Origin: Verrucomicrobiales bacterium
GTDB taxonomy: Bacteria > Verrucomicrobiota > Verrucomicrobiia > Verrucomicrobiales > DEV007
Assembly: GCA_002698785.1 (NCBI GenBank)
Contig: PAAG01000059.1
Location: 496,001-560,000 of the forward strand
Direction of reading: 5' to 3'
DNA length: 64,000 bases
Positions 7,808-15,485 of the stretch are shown here, piece after piece. The position numbers were made by a program, and so were the translations under genes. Numbering within the stretch: the first letter of the stretch is position 1; every line of letters starts with the position of its first letter. The notes under the pieces are model-generated. The model worked only from the letters and a program-made list of their open reading frames with translations. It was not told where the DNA came from and ran no database searches.

Positions 7808-8794
7808 ATGTCTTCGGACCCGACAACTCCTACGCGTAAGTTTCGCCTTCCCGCTCAAGCAACTGAGTCGCTTGGCCTTCTGGCAGTGCTAGCGGTTTTG
7901 ATTCTCGTATTCAGTATCGCCGGAAAGAACTTCTTTTCTTCAGCAACACTCAAACAGATTGCGAACGAGATTCCTGCTCTTGCCGTCATCTCCGTAGGAA
8001 TGACATTCGTGATCATCACAGCCGGTATCGATCTGTCTGTGGGCTCAGTGATGGCGTTTTCAGGAGCCATTCTCGGACTCGCCATGGCTGACTGGGAGTT
8101 CCCCCTGATTGCCGCCCTTCCCCTAGCCATATTCGCCGGTTTCCTCTGCGGAGCTGCGAATGGCTGGGTGTCCGTTCGATTTGCGGTACCCAGCTTCATT
8201 GTTACTCTCGGAATGTTGCAGATTGGTCGAGGCCTCGCCTATCTCTGCACCAATTCGCAGACAAAATACATTGGCTCCCCCATCGCCTGGCTCGGCACCG
8301 GTATTCCCGGAATCGGTTTGTCCTGGGCATTTGTCTTTGCGGTCCTGATTGTGATTCTTGGCCAAGTCATTCTCACAAGAACCGTATTCGGACGATATGT
8401 CCTCGTCGTCGGGGCGAACGAAGAAGCGGCCATCTATTCAGGCATCCGAACGAAGCCAGTGAAAATCGCCGTTTTCATGATCGCCGGAGCTTTGGCGGGA
8501 TTGGCATCGGCTTTTGAATCGTCCCGAATGGAGAATGTCGATCCGAATGCGGGAACAGGACTTGAACTCTCAGCCATCGCAGCCGTCGTCATCGGCGGCA
8601 CCAGTCTGATGGGCGGCAGAGGATCGGTGGTCGGCAGCTTTATCGGTGTCCTGATTATGGCCACACTGGGCGCCGGTCTCGCTCAGGTGGGAGCGTCCGA
8701 TCCTGTCAAACTCCTCATCACCGGACTCGTCATTGTTTTCGCCGTCATCATCGACGCCTGGAGAGCCGGAAAATTGAAACGATCCAAAAAATAA
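7808..8794 (+). CDS. Sugar ABC transporter permease (RbsC-type)
   Basis: A 328-residue integral membrane protein of the branched-chain/ribose permease family (BPD_transp_2) with about eight to ten hydrophobic segments. Signature stretches are MTFVIITAGIDLSVGSVMAFSG and ELSAIAAVVIGGTSLMGGRG, both typical of RbsC, XylH and AraH. It partners the lipoprotein 5 nt upstream. No ATP-binding subunit (RbsA/MglA-type, with Walker A and ABC signature) lies in the operon or elsewhere in the window, so the ATPase must come from another locus or be shared with a related transporter. The next gene begins 12 nt downstream. Confidence 0.92.
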   Translation: MSSDPTTPTRKFRLPAQATESLGLLAVLAVLILVFSIAGKNFFSSATLKQIANEIPALAVISVGMTFVIITAGIDLSVGSVMAFSGAILGLAMADWEFPLIAALPLAIFAGFLCGAANGWVSVRFAVPSFIVTLGMLQIGRGLAYLCTNSQTKYIGSPIAWLGTGIPGIGLSWAFVFAVLIVILGQVILTRTVFGRYVLVVGANEEAAIYSGIRTKPVKIAVFMIAGALAGLASAFESSRMENVDPNAGTGLELSAIAAVVIGGTSLMGGRGSVVGSFIGVLIMATLGAGLAQVGASDPVKLLITGLVIVFAVIIDAWRAGKLKRSKK

Positions 8795-8806
8795 AACACC
8801 CCCAAA

Positions 8807-9832
8807 ATGAAAACCCTCATAGTCACCCTGACACTACTTCTATCCGGTTTCGGATTTGTCCGTGCAGAGCCGGTAAAGATGATATTCGACACGGACATGG
8901 GCAACGACATCGATGATGCGATGGCCCTCGCCATGATCCATCAGTTGCAGCGCCGCGGTTTGGTCGACCTTCTCGCTGTAACCTCGACCAAAGACCATCC
9001 GCTTTCCGCAGCCTACATAGATGCATTGAATACCTACTACGGTTATCCCGACGTCCCCATCGGAGCCGTCCGTGATGGAGCAGCTCAGTCTGAAGGAAAA
9101 TACAACGGTCAGGCACTAAAGACTGACGAAGATGGTAATCTCCTCTATCCACATGACCTCAAATCTGGAGAAGATGCACCAGAGGCCGTCAGCCTGATCC
9201 GTAAGACTCTCGCTTCCGAGCCAGACAACTCGGTTATGCTTGTTCAGGTCGGTTTCTTTACCAACTTTGCTCGCCTTCTGGATTCCAAACCCGATGAGCA
9301 CTCAGATCTCGATGGCAAAGCACTCATCGCGAAAAAGGTGAAAGAACTCGTCATGATGGCGGGCGCTTTTCAGACCATCCGCTACAATACCAAGCACATC
9401 GAGTACAACGTAAAACTCGACATCCCATCCGCTCAACGAATCGCCGCAGAATGGCCCGGACCGGTCGTCTGGAGCGGATACGAAATTGGCATCGCCGCTG
9501 CCTATCCCTGGGAGAGCATTGTCGAAGACTACAACTATATCGATAAACACCTCATCAAAGAGAGTTATCTCGTTTACGTTCCAGAGCATCCTCACGATCG
9601 CCCGACCTGGGACCTCACTGCCGCCCTGTATGCGATCTTTCCCGACCGGGGATATTTTGATCTTTCACCGGTGGGCAATGTCCGTGTAGACGATGAGGGT
9701 CGCACTGATTTCTTCGAAGATAAGAAAAAGAACAGCGGAAACGATCGCTATCTCATTATGAATGAAGCCCAGACAGAGCGCGTCCGCGAAGCATTCGTCC
9801 AACTCTGCACCGAACGTCCCGCCACAAAATGA
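8807..9832 (+). CDS. Exported nucleoside hydrolase 1 (IunH family)
   Basis: A 341-residue inosine/uridine-preferring nucleoside hydrolase family protein that would split a ribonucleoside or related N-riboside into base and ribose. A Sec signal peptide (about residues 1-20, ending VRA) places it in the periplasm. The Ca2+-binding N-terminal motif FDTDMGNDIDDAMAL, the EYNVKLD motif with the conserved Asn, and the C-terminal Asp region PTWDLTAAL are intact. It overlaps the second hydrolase by ATGA. Periplasmic cleavage next to a ribose-type importer fits external nucleoside scavenging. Confidence 0.88.
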   Translation: MKTLIVTLTLLLSGFGFVRAEPVKMIFDTDMGNDIDDAMALAMIHQLQRRGLVDLLAVTSTKDHPLSAAYIDALNTYYGYPDVPIGAVRDGAAQSEGKYNGQALKTDEDGNLLYPHDLKSGEDAPEAVSLIRKTLASEPDNSVMLVQVGFFTNFARLLDSKPDEHSDLDGKALIAKKVKELVMMAGAFQTIRYNTKHIEYNVKLDIPSAQRIAAEWPGPVVWSGYEIGIAAAYPWESIVEDYNYIDKHLIKESYLVYVPEHPHDRPTWDLTAALYAIFPDRGYFDLSPVGNVRVDDEGRTDFFEDKKKNSGNDRYLIMNEAQTERVREAFVQLCTERPATK

Positions 9833-10803
9833 TCTCTAGAACGCTCCTTTCAGTCTTTGCCAGCCTTGCGCTGGTCACACTGGCAAGCGCTGAGCCGGTG
9901 AAATTAATCTTCGACACCGACATGGCGAATGATTGCGACGATGCGGGCGCACTCGCCGTGCTCAATGCTCTTGCCGATCTCGGTGAAGTCGACATCCTCG
10001 CAGTTGTCACCAACCGAAAAGATCCAGGCAACGCCTCCGCTGGTGCAGTGGATGCGATCAACACCTACTACGGACGCCCTGACATTCCGATCGGCACGGA
10101 CAAAGACGGCGCAAAGGTGAGAGGCTCTAAACCAAGCAGCTACACCAGCGCACTCATGGAGGACTTTCCGAACGACGCAAAGCCAGACGACGAAATGCCC
10201 GATGCCCTCAATGTGTACCGCGAAGTGTTACAGGCCCAACCGGACGGTGCTGTTGTCATCTGTAGCGTCGGAGCACTCAGTAATCTCGAAGACCTCGTGC
10301 GGGAAGAACTCGATTTGGTAAAAGCGAAAGTCAAAGAACTCTACATCATGGGCGGCGGATTCCCCCGAACCATTCGACCCGAGACCAATATCAAGCTAGA
10401 CCCGGCGGCTGCCGTCACCGTCACTAACGAATGGCCCACGCCTATCGTCTGGCAAGGTTATGAAGTCGGCGCAGCAATGTCCAACGGACCCGAGTTGCAA
10501 GAGGCACCGGAAGCCAATCCCGTCCGCCGCTCCTACGAACTTCGTCCCTTCCACGGCCACAAGTCAATCGACTATGGGAAACCCAATCACGACCTGGCCA
10601 CCGTACTATTAGCCGTTCGTGGCATTCAAGAAGATCTCTGGCGATCCTACAAAGATGGAAGGGCCGTAATCGACTCCGACGGAAATACTTTCTGGAGTCA
10701 GGATTGGCGAAAGAGTCACACCTACGTTCGTATCAAAGGCCACCCAAGGAATCTGCAAAAGGTGCTGGGGGATCTTCTCGTTGCTCCTCCTACGAAAAAG
10801 TGA
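9829..10803 (+). CDS. Exported nucleoside hydrolase 2 (IunH family)
   Basis: A 324-residue paralogue of the preceding gene with its own signal peptide (ending ASA). The metal motif is FDTDMANDCDDAGAL, followed by the ETNIKLD motif and HDLATVLLAV as the C-terminal Asp site. It differs from hydrolase 1 in its specificity loops and lacks the EYN tyrosine, so the pair probably covers different bases or substrates. The start overlaps the stop of hydrolase 1 (ATGA), and its own stop overlaps the ATG of the next sulfatase by one base, giving a coupled chain of four genes. Confidence 0.87.
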   Translation: MISRTLLSVFASLALVTLASAEPVKLIFDTDMANDCDDAGALAVLNALADLGEVDILAVVTNRKDPGNASAGAVDAINTYYGRPDIPIGTDKDGAKVRGSKPSSYTSALMEDFPNDAKPDDEMPDALNVYREVLQAQPDGAVVICSVGALSNLEDLVREELDLVKAKVKELYIMGGGFPRTIRPETNIKLDPAAAVTVTNEWPTPIVWQGYEVGAAMSNGPELQEAPEANPVRRSYELRPFHGHKSIDYGKPNHDLATVLLAVRGIQEDLWRSYKDGRAVIDSDGNTFWSQDWRKSHTYVRIKGHPRNLQKVLGDLLVAPPTKK

Positions 10804-12206
10804 TGAAGATCCGAGGGCTCATAGCGGGCGTTCTGTTGGCCCTCTTTTTCCCCGCTCAGGCAGAGCAGAAACCAAATTTTCTCATCATCGCTATTGATGA
10901 CCTGAATGATTATGTGGGCTGCCTGGGAGGTCACCCGGATACGAAAACTCCCAATATCGACAAACTCGCGAATCAGGGAATTCTCTTTACCAACGCTCAC
11001 TGCAATTCTCCGGTATGTAATTCCAGCCGCGCCTCGATCTGGACAGGACTTCGTCCCTCGACGACTGGCATCACCACTAATCACACTGGTTATTTTCGAG
11101 AAAATCCGGAGTACAAGAACCTGCATTGCTTACCTCAAACAATGCAGGCATCCGGATACTCCACCACTGCTTTTGGCAAAGTCTACCACCTCGGAGCGAA
11201 AATTGATGCATCCACGGATTGGCAACAGTTGAGAACCTACCGATACGGTCCCCTACTGAAAACTCATCTGAACTTTCACACCGGCGATCGGCTCACAGAC
11301 TGGGGTGTTCTTCCTTCGGGGGATCACCCCCGAATCGGAATGTTGCCCTCCGATCCGGAAGCCCCTAGTTTCGACGAAGATATCGCTCGAAGGACCATCG
11401 AATTCCTCGGAGATAGTCACAACGTCCCCTTCTTTCTCGGCTGCGGATTTTTCCGCCCTCACACTCCCCTCTATTCCCGAAAAAAGCACTACGATCGATT
11501 TCCCATTGAGGAGATATCTATTCCCGAAGTTCAGGAAGATGACATCGAAGACCTCCCTTACTTCAAAGCGAAACCGAGAAGAGAGCAAGACATCGAGGCA
11601 CCCGGACTTTGGAACCATCAATGGATCACTGAAAACGGAAAATGGAAAGATATCCTACAAGCCTACTTCGCTGCTATAGCATCAACGGACGATAAGGTCG
11701 GAGAGGTCATGGCAGCACTTCAACAAAGCGAGTTTTCCGAAAACACTTATGTGATTCTCTTTTCTGACCATGGATGGAATCTTGGCGAGAAAGAGCACTG
11801 GGGAAAAGCTGCCCTATGGGAGCAAACAACGCGTGTGCCTTTCATCATTTATGGCCCAGGAATCCCCGCGGGAATCCGATGCAGCAAACCGGTAGAACTT
11901 CTCAGCATCTACCCAACTGTGCTCGACTATGCGGGAATTGAGCAGCCTCACTCCCTCGAAGGAGTTTCTCTCCGTCCGCTTCTTGAAGACCCCGAGTCAG
12001 AATGGGATCATCCCGCCTTGACCACGTTCAGCGATCATCACGCCCTGCGAACAGAACGTTGGCGATACATTCGCTACGTCGACGGAAGCGAAGAACTCTA
12101 CGACCACGATACCGATCCCAACGAGTGGAGCAATCTTTCTCAAGAAAACCACCCAGAACTTCCAGTGTTGAGAAGACAATTGGAGGAGATCCTAACCAGA
12201 CCATGA
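10803..12206 (+). CDS. Secreted sulfatase, iduronate-2-sulfatase-like, with CNSSR active site
   Basis: A 467-residue sulfatase with a signal peptide (ending PAQA) that would hydrolyse a sulfate ester outside the cytoplasm. The metal ligands D32-D33 in AIDDLNDYVG and the FGTDLxx-like substrate half (FSDHGWNLGEKEHWGK) match the iduronate-2-sulfatase-like S1 group. The formylglycine cysteine is C72 in VCNSSRASIWTG; position 3 of the CxPxR motif is Ser instead of the usual Pro. The ATG at 10803 overlaps the previous stop (TGATG); an upstream in-frame extension lies wholly inside the hydrolase gene and is not used. The partner sulfatase overlaps its end by ATGA. Confidence 0.9.
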   Translation: MKIRGLIAGVLLALFFPAQAEQKPNFLIIAIDDLNDYVGCLGGHPDTKTPNIDKLANQGILFTNAHCNSPVCNSSRASIWTGLRPSTTGITTNHTGYFRENPEYKNLHCLPQTMQASGYSTTAFGKVYHLGAKIDASTDWQQLRTYRYGPLLKTHLNFHTGDRLTDWGVLPSGDHPRIGMLPSDPEAPSFDEDIARRTIEFLGDSHNVPFFLGCGFFRPHTPLYSRKKHYDRFPIEEISIPEVQEDDIEDLPYFKAKPRREQDIEAPGLWNHQWITENGKWKDILQAYFAAIASTDDKVGEVMAALQQSEFSENTYVILFSDHGWNLGEKEHWGKAALWEQTTRVPFIIYGPGIPAGIRCSKPVELLSIYPTVLDYAGIEQPHSLEGVSLRPLLEDPESEWDHPALTTFSDHHALRTERWRYIRYVDGSEELYDHDTDPNEWSNLSQENHPELPVLRRQLEEILTRP

Positions 12207-14014
12207 AACTCCCAGTCCTTTTCTTTCTGATTTTCATTTCGACCGCTCTAGCGGCAGCCAAACCAAACGTCATCGTCTTAATGACAGATGACCAGGGTTA
12301 TCCCGAACTCTCCGTTCACGGAAACCCGGTTCTCGAAACTCCCCATCTCGACCGTGTTCACAGCGAAAGCGTTCGCTTTACCGACTTCCATGTTGCGCCC
12401 ATGTGTACACCAACCCGAGGGCAACTGCTGACGGGAGTGGATGCAGCAAGAAACGGAGCGATCAACGTCAGCAGCGGTCGGACTCTTCTCCGTCCTGAAC
12501 TGCCAACCATGGCCGACATCTTCCAGGCCAACGGCTACTCCACGGGAATTTTCGGAAAATGGCACCTCGGGGACAATTACCCGTTCCGCCCTCAGGATCG
12601 CGGTTTTCAGGAAACCCTCTGGTTCCCGTCTTCTCACATCAACTCCGTTCCAGACGTTTGGGAAAACGACTACTTTGAAGACACCTACATGCGAAACGGT
12701 GAGCGAAAGCCATACAAGGGATACTGCACCGACGTCTTCTTTGAGGAGGCTTCTCAGTGGATCTCAGAAAAAGTGGAGTCTAACGAACCCTTCTTCGTCT
12801 ACCTGCCAACCAACGCTCCTCATTCCCCATATTGGGTTCCGAAGGAATACACCGATGCAATGACGGAAAAAGTCACTGAAGCGGAGAAGAAAGGCATCCT
12901 AAAAGAGCGCGCTCCCATCAAAAGAAACAATCTCATCAAGTATCTCGCGATGATCAAAAACATCGACGACAACGTCGGGAGACTCGACGAGAAACTCAAA
13001 GAGATCGGTGCATACGACGATACCATATTCGTATTCCTGACCGACAACGGGAGCACCCTAGCAGAGACATATTATCCCGCCGGAATGAGAGGCAAGAAAA
13101 CGCAACTCTGGGAAGGTGGTCACCGTGTCCCTTGTTTCATTCGCTGGCCGAATGGAAGTATCGGTGAACCTCGGAATGTGGGTGGACTTACCCAGGTGCA
13201 GGACCTTCTCCCCACTCTAAACACTCTCTGCGATCTCAAGACGGAAACCACTTTTGACGGATCCGACCTTTCCCCATCTTTGAAAAGCGAGACTCCCGTC
13301 GATCCTGAGCGAATGCTGGTGATCAATTACAGCCGCATGCCGATCGGATTCGAGTATCCCGCACCCGACTCCCCATCAATCATGACACGTGAGATGTCTG
13401 GTGTTCTCTGGAAGCGCTGGCGCTTACTTGAAGACCGTGAACTCTACGATCTGGAAAGCGACCCGCTACAGCAGAAGAATGTAATCACTGAAAACCCTGA
13501 CATCGCCACTAAAATGCGCAATCACCTCGATGAGTGGTGGAGCGAAGTGAAAGACATCGCGAACGAACCACAGCGAATCATAGTCGGAAACGAAGCAGAA
13601 AACCCCATGATGCTGACCGCATGCGAATGGCTCGACGTATTCATAGACCAGCAGAAGCAAGTCCGTCGCGCAGACCTGAAAAACGGCTGGTGGGAACTCG
13701 ACATTGAACAAGATGGAACCTACGAGTTCGAACTCCGGCGTTGGCCTCGCGAATCAGGCTTAGCGTTAACTGCGGGTTGTTCATCGACCCCAATCACAGA
13801 CGGCGAACTGGAGGAAGGTGTGGCGCTCGACATTGCGAGAGCAAGAATTCAGATCGGTAAGTTCCGCCAAATGAAGCCGGTGACTGACGGGGCTGAATCC
13901 GTCACTTTTACAGCCAAACTCTTCAAAGGCCACAAACGTCTCTACACTTGGTTTATCGATTCGAACAACCAGTCTGTCGTAGGAGCATACTATGTGTATG
14001 TCAGGAAGCTGTAA
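12203..14014 (+). CDS. Secreted arylsulfatase A-type sulfatase with C-terminal extension
   Basis: A 603-residue sulfatase with a signal peptide (ending ALAAA). Metal ligands are in MTDDQGY, and the formylglycine motif is canonical C68-T-P-T-R, followed by GKWHLGDNYPFRP, LTDNGST and RGKKTQLWEGG. Residues about 455-603 form an extra C-terminal beta-rich region after the usual sulfatase end, seen in some verrucomicrobial and planctomycete enzymes. The start at 12203 gives an ATGA overlap with the preceding sulfatase; a longer frame reaching back to 12002 lies entirely in that gene and lacks a signal peptide. It is the last gene of the 6834-14014 operon and converges on the next sulfatase. Confidence 0.9.
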   Translation: MKLPVLFFLIFISTALAAAKPNVIVLMTDDQGYPELSVHGNPVLETPHLDRVHSESVRFTDFHVAPMCTPTRGQLLTGVDAARNGAINVSSGRTLLRPELPTMADIFQANGYSTGIFGKWHLGDNYPFRPQDRGFQETLWFPSSHINSVPDVWENDYFEDTYMRNGERKPYKGYCTDVFFEEASQWISEKVESNEPFFVYLPTNAPHSPYWVPKEYTDAMTEKVTEAEKKGILKERAPIKRNNLIKYLAMIKNIDDNVGRLDEKLKEIGAYDDTIFVFLTDNGSTLAETYYPAGMRGKKTQLWEGGHRVPCFIRWPNGSIGEPRNVGGLTQVQDLLPTLNTLCDLKTETTFDGSDLSPSLKSETPVDPERMLVINYSRMPIGFEYPAPDSPSIMTREMSGVLWKRWRLLEDRELYDLESDPLQQKNVITENPDIATKMRNHLDEWWSEVKDIANEPQRIIVGNEAENPMMLTACEWLDVFIDQQKQVRRADLKNGWWELDIEQDGTYEFELRRWPRESGLALTAGCSSTPITDGELEEGVALDIARARIQIGKFRQMKPVTDGAESVTFTAKLFKGHKRLYTWFIDSNNQSVVGAYYVYVRKL

Positions 14015-14016
14015 CC

Positions 14017-15423
14017 TCAGCGTAAATCTGGACCTGCAATCGTCTTCATCTCCTCCGTGAGTCGTTCGACCAATCCCGGTTCCGCGCTGTAGAGATTTTC
14101 TGTTTCACCAAGGTCTGATGCCAGATTATACAATTGCCCATCGGGCTCTCCCTTTTCGAAGGTGTAATTGTCTGGTTTTGAAAAGCCGCCAGATCCGGGC
14201 CCGTCGATAAGTTTCCAATCTCCCGAACGAATCGTCATCAATCCTCGCCCCGACTTCATCACGATAGGTGGACGGAAAGATTCTCTCTCCCCTTTCAACG
14301 TGGACAAAAAGCTAAAGCTGTCCGGACCGGAGGTGTCTGGCAACTTTTCGCCAACGGCCTCAGCGAAAGTGGCGAAAAGATCAGTGAACGAAATTGTCTT
14401 CTTTGCTGTCTCCCCAGCTGTCACTGTGCTTGGCCACCGAACGATAAAAGGCATGCGGTGCCCTGCTTCCCAGGCGTCGGCCTTCATCCCACGCCATGGG
14501 CCACAGGAATCGTGCCCCAGGCGCTCATCGTCTTCATCATACCAAACAGGACCGTTGTCTGAGGTGAACACCACAAGCGTTTCGTCTGTCATCCCCGCTT
14601 TCTCCAAGGCTCTCAATACTTTTCCGATTTCATCATCTACCATCGTCACGAAATCGCCATAGAGCCCCGCTTCGCTTGTTCCACGAAACTCGTCACTTGG
14701 CAGCCATGGAGTGTGCGGGGACGGGTAGGCCAGGTAGAGCATGAGAGGCTTGTCAGTGTCTCGCTCTTCGATGACGCGAATCGCCTCTTCGGTAAAACGG
14801 GGAGTTACTTCCTCCAACTTCAAACTCGGAGCGATTCCCCCCTCCCTCCAGAACTCCCCCTGAATCGGTGACCACCCCTCAGTGGTGTTGGCATCGATAT
14901 GATCGGTGGGAAGTTCGATCGCCTTATTGTCACGAATATAGAAATAGGGAGGGATATCCGTGGAAGCCCGAATGCCTAAGAAGCTTTGAAAACCACAATC
15001 CACCGGCCCTCCGGGCAGCGGGTTTTCATAACCGTTCTCTTGAAATCCGAGGTGCCATTTTCCGACCATGGCTGTCTGATATCCATTGCGGGCAAACAAC
15101 TTCGCTATCGTATCCTCGTCTTCTCGAATCACGGGTTTCTCTGGCCAGACCTTTACATTCGTTCGAAATGGATAGGTCCCTGTCATCAACCCGTACCGGG
15201 AAAGATGGCACAACGGCCCAGGCGCGTGGGCATCAGTAAAACGCATACCATCAGCAGCCAGACCATCGATGTTTGGCGTTTCAATTTTCGATTCGGGATT
15301 GTAGCATCCGGGATCCCCGTAGCCCATGTCATCCACGAGGATGATGACTACGTTAGGGTTTTCCGCATACGCAATCGAAGAGCAAAAAAGAATGAAGGAG
15401 AAAATTGAAGCCCGAAAGTGCAT
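14017..15423 (-). CDS. Secreted sulfatase with unusual CHLSR active-site motif
   Basis: A 468-residue sulfatase with a signal peptide (ending AYA). Metal-binding ILVDDMGYGD, GKWHLGFQ, FTSDNGPVW and GMKADAWEAGHRMPF are all present. The presumed formylglycine cysteine C72 sits in PLCHLSRYGLMTG, so the residue two after Cys is Leu, departing from the CxPxR / CxAxR consensus read by formylglycine-generating enzyme. An AAGGAG tract lies just upstream of the ATG. The gene follows the delta-60 repeat gene by 62 nt on the same strand and may be co-transcribed with it; its 3' end faces the plus-strand operon with a 2-nt gap. Confidence 0.88.
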   Translation of the reverse strand: MHFRASIFSFILFCSSIAYAENPNVVIILVDDMGYGDPGCYNPESKIETPNIDGLAADGMRFTDAHAPGPLCHLSRYGLMTGTYPFRTNVKVWPEKPVIREDEDTIAKLFARNGYQTAMVGKWHLGFQENGYENPLPGGPVDCGFQSFLGIRASTDIPPYFYIRDNKAIELPTDHIDANTTEGWSPIQGEFWREGGIAPSLKLEEVTPRFTEEAIRVIEERDTDKPLMLYLAYPSPHTPWLPSDEFRGTSEAGLYGDFVTMVDDEIGKVLRALEKAGMTDETLVVFTSDNGPVWYDEDDERLGHDSCGPWRGMKADAWEAGHRMPFIVRWPSTVTAGETAKKTISFTDLFATFAEAVGEKLPDTSGPDSFSFLSTLKGERESFRPPIVMKSGRGLMTIRSGDWKLIDGPGSGGFSKPDNYTFEKGEPDGQLYNLASDLGETENLYSAEPGLVERLTEEMKTIAGPDLR

Positions 15424-15485
15424 AACTCCTTCATGCAGGAGGCACCCTCATTTGGCAACACGAAACCGAGCAACCTTTGGCTGGA

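Noticed and set aside
10704-10802. An N-terminal extension of the sulfatase starting at 10803.
   Set aside because: It overlaps the coding region of the nucleoside hydrolase and would precede the signal peptide; the TGATG overlap at 10801-10805 is a better start.
12002-12202. A longer N-terminal extension of the sulfatase starting at 12203.
   Set aside because: It lies inside the previous sulfatase gene in another frame, is Arg-rich without a signal peptide, and the ATG at 12203 gives an ATGA overlap and a clean signal peptide.
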